Shown: piece after piece, positions 12,138-21,240 of the stretch
Layout: every line of letters starts with the position of its first letter
How positions within the stretch are numbered: position 1 is the first letter of the stretch
The notes under the pieces: generated by a model
The model's database searches: none
Told to the model about the DNA's origin: nothing
The model's input: the letters and a program-made list of their open reading frames with translations, nothing else
NCBI GenBank assembly: GCA_947095585.1
Contig: OX352761.1
Span: 138,414,277 to 138,478,276, forward strand
Source: Nephrocerus scutellatus
Taxonomy: Eukaryota > Arthropoda > Insecta > Diptera > Pipunculidae
Length of the DNA: 64,000 nt
Direction: 5' to 3'
Position numbers and translations under genes: made by a program

Positions 12138-12495
12138 TCTATCTATGTAAATAAACATGAAATGCTGTTCGTTGGTAACTGCATCACTTGAGAATAGCTG
12201 GACCGATTTGGCTCATTTTTATTTTAAAATATTCATAATTGTATGAGTAAGGTTTAGAAAAAAAGAAAAATTGGAAAATTTTTGTTTGAACTCGGGACCA
12301 TAACTCAGGATTCGAACACTTATATATTGTTGCCGATATAAGTGTTGATTAGTTTTCTGGGTGGCAGAGGTAGTCAATTGTTGATGGGGGGTCAGTAGGC
12401 GGGTGGTCAGCGGGTGAGAGGTCAGCGGGCGGGAGGTCAGTTGGTGGGTGGTCAGTTGGATGGGGCAGCTGGGAAACGGCAGGTATTTCCGCTAG
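12138..12495 (+). mobile_element. Helitron-like non-autonomous element
   Basis: The sequence opens with tctatctatgtaaataaaca, followed by aaatgctgttcgttggtaac and gctggaccgatttggctcat, phrases I recognise as typical of a widely dispersed insect repeat. It ends with a G-rich block, gggaaacggcaggtatttcc, then CTAG at 12492-12495 followed by T. A TC start, a GC-rich potential hairpin shortly before CTRR and no target duplication are the Helitron pattern. A related terminus is at 33884-33968. No Rep/helicase coding is present. Assignment rests on ends and remembered family style only. Confidence 0.5.
12391..12465 (+). repeat. 15-bp minisatellite, five units
   Basis: Five contiguous 15-bp units, each starting with gtcag followed by G-rich sequence (starts at 12391, 12406, 12421, 12436 and 12451). 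Units differ by a few substitutions. It sits inside the Helitron-like element just before its 3' end, where such elements commonly carry small tandem repeats. Confidence 0.85.
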
Positions 12496-12499
12496 TGAT

Positions 12500-14709
12500 A
12501 TTATATTATCTTGGCTTAAAGTAAAGGTAAATTTTTAAATCTAAAGACAAATCGATAGAAAAGCACAAATACTAAAAGGAGGTACATTTTTTCTTTGTTG
12601 TGTCACTCTTTTTAGTAACTCCCAACCGTTGTATCAATAACTTGCCATGCCATTTTCTCAATAACGACATCATTTTCTATAACACTTATGGTACATCACA
12701 ATATAAAAGTCTGCATTAAACATTATGTTTCATTTATAAGCATATTGCATAATTAGCTGAAGCTGAAATATTAACTGCATAGCATGCTCTAGCATGCGAC
12801 CATCTGTTTAGAATGTGTTTTATATGATTATTAGAAGAAAGCTTAACGAAACATTCAAGTATTGCATTTAAATGAAAATGAGCGGAAGCACACTAAAAAC
12901 CACATCTTTCTGCGAAAGTTTTGCAGTTCATCGAAGTACTTTGACAAATGTAAACCATTCAGTAACGAGGTACTTTGACAACTGGCGATTTGTGCCAGTG
13001 TAATTTAGTGGAACCGGAGCATTCTGCATGTCAGAATAACTTTTGTAGCATTTCCCCAATGCAAATGCGGAGGTGTGTCCCGACTTCAGGACAATTTGGC
13101 AGCTTGACAACCAAAATCAACTCCTGGGTGTTCAACTTTTCATTCCTGCGCTCCTGTGGATTATTAAAATCGACTGGACATATTAAAAACATCTGTGCCT
13201 GTAATTTTCATTTCATCTCATCAAAGTGCGCTCGCTTTGTCTTATTAACTGGAATGGCACTTGAAGAGCTCTTCGAGCGTGCAGTTCTCCACAGAGAAGG
13301 CCAACATACAACAGAATTAAATGAAAGAGTTCTTAATTGTACTTAATACTTAAAGATAGCTAAGGAAGCAAATGGAAATAACCGCAGGTCTAATAGGACT
13401 ATATTTTATAGTCGTAAATTGTTTTTTATTATTTGTTGCTGCATAGAGAAGAGAAGGAAACTTTATCATGACATTTTACTTTGACTCCATATGCACATAA
13501 ATATGCATACAGAGTACAGCATACAGGAGACTGCAACTTCAATGATGTTCTTCGACAGAACCCTTCTGGTTGCAGATGGAAAACGACCGCAGCCAAGATA
13601 CAGATAAAGGCACGGCTTTTAATTATTATTATGTATTTTCCTTTTTAATTTAGATGCTAAAAGTTTTTCCTTATCCCGATGGCGCACCATTTCCGCTCTG
13701 AATACTAAATGTTCGTTCGTTCATTCGCGTGTGCAATTGCAAATGTGCAAAGCTCAGGGGCGGACCGATCCTGAATGAATTTGCGTTGAGGGTTCTTTGG
13801 ATACAGCGTCACCCGAGCCACAGCCTATGTCTGTGCGGCGGTATTATTGCATAGTTACAGACTGCAGTCGTATAAAAGTTTTCGGCAAAGATCTTCCACG
13901 CGAGTAGAACTTTGCGATGACGTCGGACGAAGACGACGGCAGAGAATGATGTGGTAGATGTTGATGAATATTAAAGGAGATTTCGCGGTTGCACCACTTA
14001 CCAGTGAAAACTGCTTAAATGAACAGGAAGGGAGAACTCTTGAAGAATTAAAAAGATTTCAAAATAAATTATAATTTCAATTCATTTTGGATTGGCTAAC
14101 TGCAGATTTTAAGAAGCGGGAATCGCGTATTAAGTTCCAGAATTCACTTTACTTTGAGTTATAATTTATTGTTAAGAAATCATTTCAAATTTATAAAATT
14201 AATTGAAATATGTTATTAATAATTTTTCTGTATTTCAATAGCTGTCTCTAATGTGCACATGTAACAGTGCAATATACGTACAATACTAACCCCGCCACAT
14301 CCCACACTTCCAGGATAAGGTACACAAGGACCAATTAGACTTCCATACGAAATAAAATTACGTTTTCTGCTGTTCCCAATGCGCACGTATATATATGTAG
14401 TTCAAGAAAGAATGATTGGCTATTTTCTTGGCCTTTTCTTGTCCTGACTAAACGACCAGAAAACGGCAAACTTTTCATACCGGGGTTTTAATTTATTTTT
14501 TACTTTTCCTGTTTTTTCTTATACTTTTTCTTTTCTGGCCAATTTACTTCGGGGAAAACTTTTTTTTATTAATTCTTCATCCGCATACCTTGAATTAATT
14601 TTAGTAAGCTAGGGTGGCCAGAATGCTAAAAGTTGAAATATTGAGAATATTAATATTGAGTTATCGTTTGTAAACATAAAGCTATTTTGGTATGGTTGCA
14701 AAATCCTAC
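12500..14709. other. No firm gene; one candidate promoter
   Basis: Mixed-composition DNA. An open frame at 12975-13346 (plus, 123 codons, Cys-rich) matches no protein I know and is not called. The more GC-rich stretch at about 13680-13960 contains the candidate core promoter listed separately. The remainder is AT-rich with no recognisable motif. Confidence 0.4.
13871..13929 (+). promoter_or_regulatory. Candidate insect core promoter (TATA plus DPE)
   Basis: TATAAAAG at 13871-13878 is followed by a possible start at A13898 (27 bp downstream) and by GGACG at 13925-13929, matching the downstream promoter element RGWYV at +28 relative to that start. The initiator itself fits poorly. A short frame of ten codons begins at ATG 13917 and then stops, so any real gene would need a splice site or a later start. 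Spacing is right but short motifs arise by chance. Confidence 0.25.
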
Positions 14710-15262
14710 TATCTATATATAAAATAGTAAAACGAGCTTCTTAGCACGCTATATGGATACATAGTTGTAATTCAGTCTAAACACTGAATAATCTTAAAAC
14801 CCCAATAGTTACAATTTAATTCACAAAAATCGTAACAATTTTTTTGGGGAATTTCTTTTCTGTTTTCTTATATTTTTTTTTCAGGCGCCACTCGCGCTAC
14901 ACGCGTCACAATTGTTTTAAAACCCAGTCCGATTTAATTCTTATTGGTAGAAGTTAAGATATACGACTTTCTACCCAAAACTTTCCACTAATATGGACAC
15001 ACGAGCTAGTGTATTTTGCTATGTGAGTGACTATACGCACCCGTGTATGTATATTTAGTTGTAGTTCAGTATTAAGACTAATTTATTTTTAGGCTTAAAA
15101 AAAATATCGATATCGAACGCAGATGGATTATTTTTTTCAGTTTTCTCAGGGGTAGTAGTCCTAATGATTGAAAAAATTACGCCGTTGAAAGCCGAGCGCT
15201 AACCAATTGTTTTAAAACAAGTCCCATCAAATTTTGACTGGTAGAGGCCGAGATATACGACA
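14710..15262 (+). repeat. Two diverged direct repeat units, about 294 bp apart
   Basis: Three separate anchors recur at the same offset: tagttgtaattcag at 14762 and its variant at 15056; caattgttttaaaac at 14909 and 15204; gatatacgac at 14958 and 15252. The constant spacing of 294-295 bp shows an ancient tandem duplication rather than chance matches. The left edge begins tctatatataaaatagtaaa, similar to the start of the Helitron-like element, so this may be part of a related element. No coding capacity was seen. Confidence 0.65.
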
Positions 15263-15619
15263 CGACAAACAAACGTTTAAATGTACAACGGTACACAAGT
15301 ATACACGTTCGCTGAATAATTTTCATGTTCTCTGAATATTAGCTTCGCCCTTTGGGCTCGCAATAAAAATGTATGTCTGTTGGTTTGTAATACGACCCTT
15401 AAACTCAAAAAGTAAACTGCATACTGAGTTGAAACTTTCGCAGAATGTACGTGTTAACAAAATCTCGATAAACCACATAGTACGAATACGATCTTGCATT
15501 GCGCATAACCGGTTTAGCAGAAAACCCTGTTTAGTCGCGTGAAAAATAGCGTACATTACTCGCAGAAAAGTGCAACTCCACTTTCATTGCTCATTATGTA
15601 ATATACTATTTTGAGCGTT
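15263..15619. other. Unassigned sequence leading into tandem repeats
   Basis: Contains a small potential stem (agcttcgccctttgggctcg near 15341-15360) and an open frame at 15323-15556 (minus) that resembles no protein. Probably part of the same repetitive unit as the tandem block that follows. Confidence 0.35.
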
Positions 15620-16138
15620 GTAGGTAGCGCTGGAGCTGAGATGTCATATGGCTTAAAAGATGTCATCACGCCTAAGCAACTGGACGTATCGAAGCCATAT
15701 TCACACCATATGTTGATTTTTCGGTAAGATTATGTTTTTTTTTTGACCCGGTAGGTGGCGCTGGGATGGAGATATTTATGAAAATGTGGTTTGCGTTTGG
15801 TCTGTTGGTGCTTATTTTTGTTATCTCATCACGACTAAACTACTAGACATATTGAAGCTATATTCTCACCATATGTTCAATTAGTGCTCCTTAAGGATTA
15901 TAGCTTTTTTCAGACCGGTAGGTGGCGCTGGATTCGAACTGTTTTTTAAAATATGATTGTGCATATATATGTAACCAAATCATGCATAAACCACTGGACC
16001 TACGAGTATTTTAGCGATATTCATAACACATGTTCGATTAGTGCCCCAAAAGTTTATATTTTTATGGCGGGTAGGTGGCGCTCGAGTGCAGATATTGGTG
16101 CATATGTGTGTAAAATTAGCGCACCGGCGCTAAAATGA
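15620..16138 (+). repeat. Degenerate tandem repeat with GTAGGTGGCGCTGG core
   Basis: Four units each open with gtaggtrgcgctgg or a close variant, at 15620, 15751, 15918 and 16071 (spacing 131, 167 and 153 bp). Between cores each unit carries the same phrases in the same order: a variant of actggacctattgaagc, then atattcacaccatatgttcg, then a variant of attagtgctcc, then a T-rich run. Units are heavily diverged by indels, implying an old array. It may be the interior of a larger dispersed repeat whose family I do not recognise. Confidence 0.72.
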
Positions 16139-16211
16139 ATGTGAAGTTGTTATATAAAGAAACTCCTATTTACCAACAGATTATTATGAAATTTTCAGTG
16201 TATATTACTCT

Positions 16212-16455
16212 CAGGTGGTAGGGGAAAGTTATAGGGTATAGACTACTGAGCAGGAGGTTCGTGGTTCGAATCCCAGTAACACTAAAACTATTTTTCGCCT
16301 TTCGCGAATGGGTGACATACGTTCCGAGAGTAATATCTTGTCACGGAAAGCTTCTCAATAGGCTGTTCGGAACCGCCCTTAAATTGTAGGTCCCTTCCAT
16401 TTGTGTCCAAAAAATATACATGCACAAAATCAATGGTCGCGAGAAGCTAGGCTAC
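16212..16455 (+). mobile_element. tRNA-derived SINE with degraded head
   Basis: The B box GGTTCGAATCC at 16263-16273 is preceded by ctgagcaggaggttcgtg, as in the copy at 5843-5978. The body follows with tttcgcgaatgggtgacata, cgttccgagagtaatatctt, aaattgtaggtcccttccat and gtcgcgagaagctaggc, the same order as in the copy at 18766-19046. The A box region is degraded, and the element lacks the final segment and (ATT)n tail. Pol III transcription from this copy is unlikely. Confidence 0.8.
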
Positions 16456-18207
16456 TACTTTGAAACTCAAACAAGGGTATTTATGTTGCTTTGGTATTCT
16501 CCAAAACCACATAGAATCAAAAAGCAAACAAGATGGTTACAAGTACAATTTCATTGGCCAATCATAGTAAAAGTACTCTCTATAAACGTTTTTATCATTC
16601 AATTAACATTTCAAAGCGGAAATTATGATTGCGTTCTGGCGGTTCTTACTCAAAAAACTCACCATAAAAAGTCATCCTTGTTCAAGTCCTGCTTGATAGC
16701 GACTGTGTTTATTAACTATAAATTTTAAAGCGCATGGACGTCACTTTCTCGTGCTGTTGAACAAGTGGGCTTTGGTAATTTTCCCTTTTTGTTGCTATCA
16801 AAGTTATCTTCTGTATATGTATAGGAAATTTGTACTATAGAATGAGGAAGGAAAATTACATATCAAGTCCAGGCAGTTGATAAAATGACAACTACATACC
16901 TTAAAGATATGTCAACTGAGAATGAGCGAAAAAAAATTTCTTGGTCTTCTGTCGGAGCCATCTCGTAGGTAATGTGTATTGCTCTTTATGATGATTTTGT
17001 TTCTTTTAAAGGAATTTGCATAATATGTTTTCTTTTTAAGGGCATGTGGCTACTTCTGCTACCGCTGATGATGATGATGTTAATATGAGGATTATGGTGA
17101 TGATCACGGTTAACTTGTGATTTAAATAGAGTTTAGGGGTTTATTTCTCTTCAAATGAGAAATATTGCTTCTTATAACATTCCTAGGACTATAACCAAAC
17201 AAAAAAATATATATTGGAGTATATTTGAAACAACAATTTGTTTACTGCAGTAGTTCTTTATGATTGAACTAAATTTTTTTTTAGTTTTCGTATTTCGGTT
17301 AACATAATTGCAGTATAATTTAGAAGGCACGGTCACATGCTTACTACATATTTCTATTGAAAATTTATTTATAATCTATTTTTAAATCTTTTTACTGTTC
17401 CAAAATATGTGTCCGAAAGAATGGTTTTTTTTTATATTGAATATTTGACATAAAAGAGGGCCTAGCTTCTCGCAACCATCCATGTTGTGAGTATTATATA
17501 ATTTCACACAACTAACAATTTATAGCCATATGCGAAAGCTGAATTGAAAAAATTTCATATGACAGTTATTATTCTTGGACGCTTGTCAGACATCCATTAC
17601 TGATGAACTTCGAAACACCCGCTCAGTATTCCAACGCACTTACAACCTTAGCCACGGCACCAAGCAGATTTTATATAAATAGTTTCATGCCACAAATTAA
17701 AATATTAAGTTTTTATAATAACTACAAATATACTTTTCCAAAAGTAAGATATAATAATAACAAATCTCTGTACTGACTGTAACCAAATTATTATAACGTT
17801 TTTTTTGCTATAAATAAAGAAACCATCTATCTTTCCATTTGTTTAAAAACTAAAATTTATACATTTACCTTACATACAAAAGCCAACTCTGCAAATTACG
17901 CCCCTATAAACATATTATGAATAATGAAGCCTTTGGTTATGTTGTCTAAATCGTCATCACCTAAGGACATAAAACCACAAATCTGCAGTAAATGGATGTG
18001 CATTGTGTTAGAAATGCTGCAAGTCTGAATTTCAAGAAACAACGGGATTTTAACGTATTTCCTGATATGTGATGGAATGATAGCCCTGTTATTGACAATT
18101 TTCATGAGCCTTTGGATACCAGATTTAATTACAATCCATAACCTATATATAGGAGTTTCTGGAAATGGCGAATGATCTCTTGATTTTATAGAGTTTTACT
18201 CCGGCTA
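16456..18207. other. No gene recognised
   Basis: AT-rich spacer. The open frames at 16420-16728 (overlapping the SINE end) and 17896-18105 (minus) match nothing known. A small SINE scrap at 17458-17500 is listed separately. Confidence 0.45.
17458..17500 (-). mobile_element. SINE 3' fragment
   Basis: Plus-strand gggcctagcttctcgcaacc is the reverse complement of the gttgcgagaagctaggcc segment found near the 3' end of the full SINE copies. Only about 40 bp is recognisable. It lacks the tRNA-like head and the tail. Confidence 0.55.
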
Positions 18208-18318
18208 TATGTTATAGGTTCGTGGTTTGAATTCCAGTAACACCAAAATATTTTTCACGGTGTCCAACCTCTCGCCCAACGGTCTATCGCGCCGTATATT
18301 ATTATTATTATTATTTTA
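18208..18318 (+). mobile_element. tRNA-derived SINE, truncated and internally deleted
   Basis: Begins near the B box (ggtttgaattcc, a degraded GGTTCRANNCC), continues through agtaacaccaaaatattttt and cggtgtccaacctctcgc, then jumps to the 3' segment ccaacggtctatcgcgcc and ends with (ATT)n at about 18298-18316. The internal body of about 130 bp is missing, as in the minus-strand copy at 5843. Confidence 0.75.
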
Positions 18319-18489
18319 TATGTTATCATAGAGTAACTAACGCATAAAAGTCTACACAGACGTTTTATTTTCCCTTTCTATCGCTTAATATTTTCTTAGC
18401 ACGTGGGAGTATTCTTTGTTGTAAGATAGGAAAGAAAATCGTGTAATCGGTGTTTAATAAAGTTATATCCATATAACAGCTGGACGTTA

Positions 18490-19870
18490 TAATTTATTTA
18501 TTTATTTATTTAGTCTAAGATATAAAAAGACTTAAAAAAACTTAAAAAGGAAATTTACAAGAAATTGTATGTGAAATTGATTATCTACATAAATCATTAG
18601 TTTTGACGTGAAAAAATCAATCAGATTGCAAATGGAATTGAAAGCAACAGATTACAATCGGATCATTCAACAAAAACTTCCTGTTGCAATGGGTATTGTA
18701 AAAAAGTTCCCTAGAGCGCAGAGCCCATTCAGGAGCATACAAATAAAACTAGGCTAAGATATCCGTGGGCGCGATGGCTCAGTGGATAGGAGCATGGACA
18801 GGGGGTTCATGGTTCAAATCCCAGTAACACCAAAAGTATTTTTCACGGTGTCCCACCTCTCGCGAAAGTTTGACAAACGTCCGAGAGTAATAACTTGTCA
18901 CTGAAAGATTCTCAATTCACCGTTCGGATCCGGCATTAAATTGTAGGTCCCTCCATTTGTGTGCAAAAATGCTCAACACAAATGGTTGCTAGAAGTCAGG
19001 CCTTGGACCGCATGGTCTAACGCACCGATATTATTATTATTATTATTAAGATATCCGGGCAAAAAATGGAGTCTGTAAATACCTCCCTGACAAAATTTAA
19101 CGGGCAAATCTCTCTTCTAGCTGAAAGTGGTTGACGGTCGATCAATAAACATCTAGCCTTATATGAAGGTTAATGGATATCTTGCAAAAGATTTTTGAAT
19201 TTTCTCCAGTCTAATACAATATAGATTAATATTATTGTTCCAAATAACGGAACCATATTCTAAAATGGAGCGCACAGTTGCAACATATATACTCTTTAAA
19301 GTATAAAGATCTTTGACCTCTCTTAAGAAAATCCAAGGATGCCCACGCTTTTGCAGAAGTATATTCAATTTGTTTTCTGAAAGTTAATCCTCAGTCCATC
19401 ATTATGCCTAAGTCACAAATTTGACTCACCTTTGAAATGTAAATCGTGCTAAGACTATAATATGTATTTGAATGCTTGAGCAGGCCTATATAAAAAGATA
19501 TTGATTTGCATTTTAAATGGTTAATTGTATTACACCAATCACTAAAGGTGTCATGATCTTCTTGTAATAATTTAGAGTCCTCGAAACTACTTGAAAAAAT
19601 ATTTAACATCATCAGCAAATAAGAGATTTTTTGATGACCTTAGATTTCTATTTATGTCATTCATAAAGAAGAAACAAAGAGGACCGAGATGACTGTCTTG
19701 CCTTTCGTCCTCAGTGACTCATTGATCATATGAGATAAAACATAAACTAAATTTTAGCAGCAGTATTTCAAAAAAGAGTTGCAAGTAAATTGACCATCTG
19801 CTTTAAAGCTTGGCTCCAAATTTTTTAATACAATGAGCAACATCTTTCTGAGAGATGTCGATAATATTTA
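18490..19870 (-). mobile_element. LINE family D copy 1, 3' half, interrupted by a SINE
   Basis: Minus-strand non-LTR retrotransposon. From about 19700 downward it reads SSLFLLYE, a variant of the family's GPLLFxLYxND block, then a frameshifted FADDVK box at about 19610-19630. DTFSDWCNTINHLKCKSISF follows at about 19480-19540, then LGFLKREVKDLYTLKSIYVA and RSILEYGSVIWNNNINLYC at about 19220-19330, the thumb region common to CR1- and Jockey-group elements. The C-terminal region continues past a SINE insertion (18766-19046). At the 3' end, the plus-strand run tttatttatttatttattta at about 18494-18515 is a (TAAA)n tail on the coding strand. Several frameshifts are visible. The upstream limit near 19870 is soft. 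Clade is inferred from motif style. Confidence 0.78.
18766..19046 (+). mobile_element. Near full-length tRNA-derived SINE with perfect target duplication
   Basis: The best-preserved SINE here. The head begins tgggcgcgatggctcagtgg, with an A box TGGCTCAGTGG at 18775-18785 and a B box GGTTCAAATCC at 18811-18821. The body (gtgtcccacctctcgcgaaa, gtccgagagtaataacttgt, aaattgtaggtccctccatt) leads to ccttggaccgcatggtctaa and a tail of (ATT)n at about 19029-19047. It is flanked by an exact 11-bp direct repeat, TAAGATATCCG, at 18755-18765 and 19047-19057. That is a target-primed insertion signature, and the host site lies in the C-terminal region of a minus-strand LINE. SINEs are copied by LINE proteins; the partner LINE is not evident from the tail. 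Confidence 0.92.
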
Positions 19871-20334
19871 TGTCACAAACATATTATTATATCTAAAACA
19901 TATTGATCATAGAGAAATTTGCTTAAAAAATTATATTCCCGACTCAATCTTAAGAAAATTTTGTGTCTAACTCGAAAGAATTTTATGAATTTTATTTTCT
20001 ACAATTTTTTAACTCCATTCTTTCCGCTTTCATTGTACTATTAGTTCGAAAATTGCTTATGGAAGAGCGGGAGATTTTTTAATACCTAGACTCATTGCCA
20101 AGGGAGAACTCCCTGAATGACTTGCGTCACGGCAATAAGGTGGGCTATTTCCTTTATTAAAATTAAAAAAAAAATAAAAAATCGATGGAATGTGATTTAC
20201 AATATATCAAATTCCTCACGTTTGTAGCCGGTTTCAACATATTTTTTCAGAATTCTCTCTTTTTGAATAAACTTTTTTTTCTGTAAATAATTAAATAATA
20301 TAATCTTCTAATGATCACTACATTCGTAATTCAG
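19871..20334. other. Unassigned, between two LINE copies
   Basis: AT-rich, with an A-rich stretch near 20160-20183 that could be the tail of an unidentified plus-strand insertion. No protein motif was recognised. Confidence 0.35.
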
Positions 20335-21240
20335 GAAGTTGTTGACGGCTATTTTGAAGGCCTGTAAATGATTCAGGAAACATGGAGTCGACCAGTTTAT
20401 TTCACAATAAGTCACTCTCGGATAAAAGGAGGATTTGAAGTATTGGGTTCTACATGAAAACGGATTTAAGGCAAATCTATGTTGATAAGACCTGAAACGA
20501 GTGTTTACCTGAAACTAGAAAACGAGTTTCTGAAGTACAATCTCTTACATTTCATCTTGGCTCCAAAGAAGACAACAGGTCATTGATATATATGAAGAAG
20601 AGCGTAGGCGACAAGGATGACCCTTGTGGCATGCCAGCATTGATTCCATGTGCGGCTGAAGAAATATCATTCAATACAACTTTTATTTTATGGTTCCATA
20701 AATAATCCTCAATCCATGCGATGAGAGATGTGTGTAAGTTGAGCGCACGAATCTTATTAATGGGACAATCATGGCATACTATATCAAAAGCCTTAGAAAT
20801 ATCCAAGGATCCAACGCTTGATTCACCTTGATTTTCAATCCTTTGTTCCAAACAATGAGTCATGCACGTCATGAGTACACCTGTAGAGCGATTATTGCGA
20901 AATACATACTGCACATCGGATAAAATAGCATTCGTATCCAGATAGCTCATTAGTCTGAAATTAACTTTAGATTCCATTACCTTAACGGGTTGAATATTAA
21001 CTGTTCTCCAAATTGACGGAAAAACACCAGTCTTGATGGAACAATTTGCTAAGCGGTTTCGCCAAAGTGTGATGACATCTTTTCAATAATAATGACGTAA
21101 TACCGTTGCGTCCAGTCGCTTTATTGGGGTCAAGTGTTTTAAGAATCTTAGAAACAACCCATTGTCGGAAATAGATTTAAGACATTTCCGGGCCTACCAG
21201 AGCCCAGAGCGTGGTCGGAAAGTCCTGACATATAGTAGTT
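20335..21240 (-). mobile_element. LINE family C copy 1: RT fused to C-terminus by deletion
   Basis: Minus-strand Jockey/CR1-group style retrotransposon. The pre-RT linker at about 21080-21150 reads ILKTLDPNKATGRNGITSLL. The RT fingers and palm span 20977-20552: FRLMSYLDTNAILSDVQY, motif A SLDISKAFDIV, GMPQGSSLSPTLFFIYINDL. The frame ends at LLSSLEPR, just before the expected FADD box. The next recognisable coding sequence, at about 20335-20520, is the element's C-terminal end (YQHRFALNPFSCRTQYFKSS). The catalytic FADD motif and thumb, several hundred bases in the related copy at 42894-44475, are therefore deleted. The 426-bp open RT frame is unusually well kept for this window. Confidence 0.85.

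Noticed and set aside
12975..13346. 123-codon plus-strand frame, Cys-rich
   Set aside because: No recognisable domain, no promoter or splice context, and part is also open on the other strand; kept only as an unsupported frame.
18766..18840. tRNA gene on the plus strand
   Set aside because: It is the head of a complete SINE with target duplication, not an independent tRNA.
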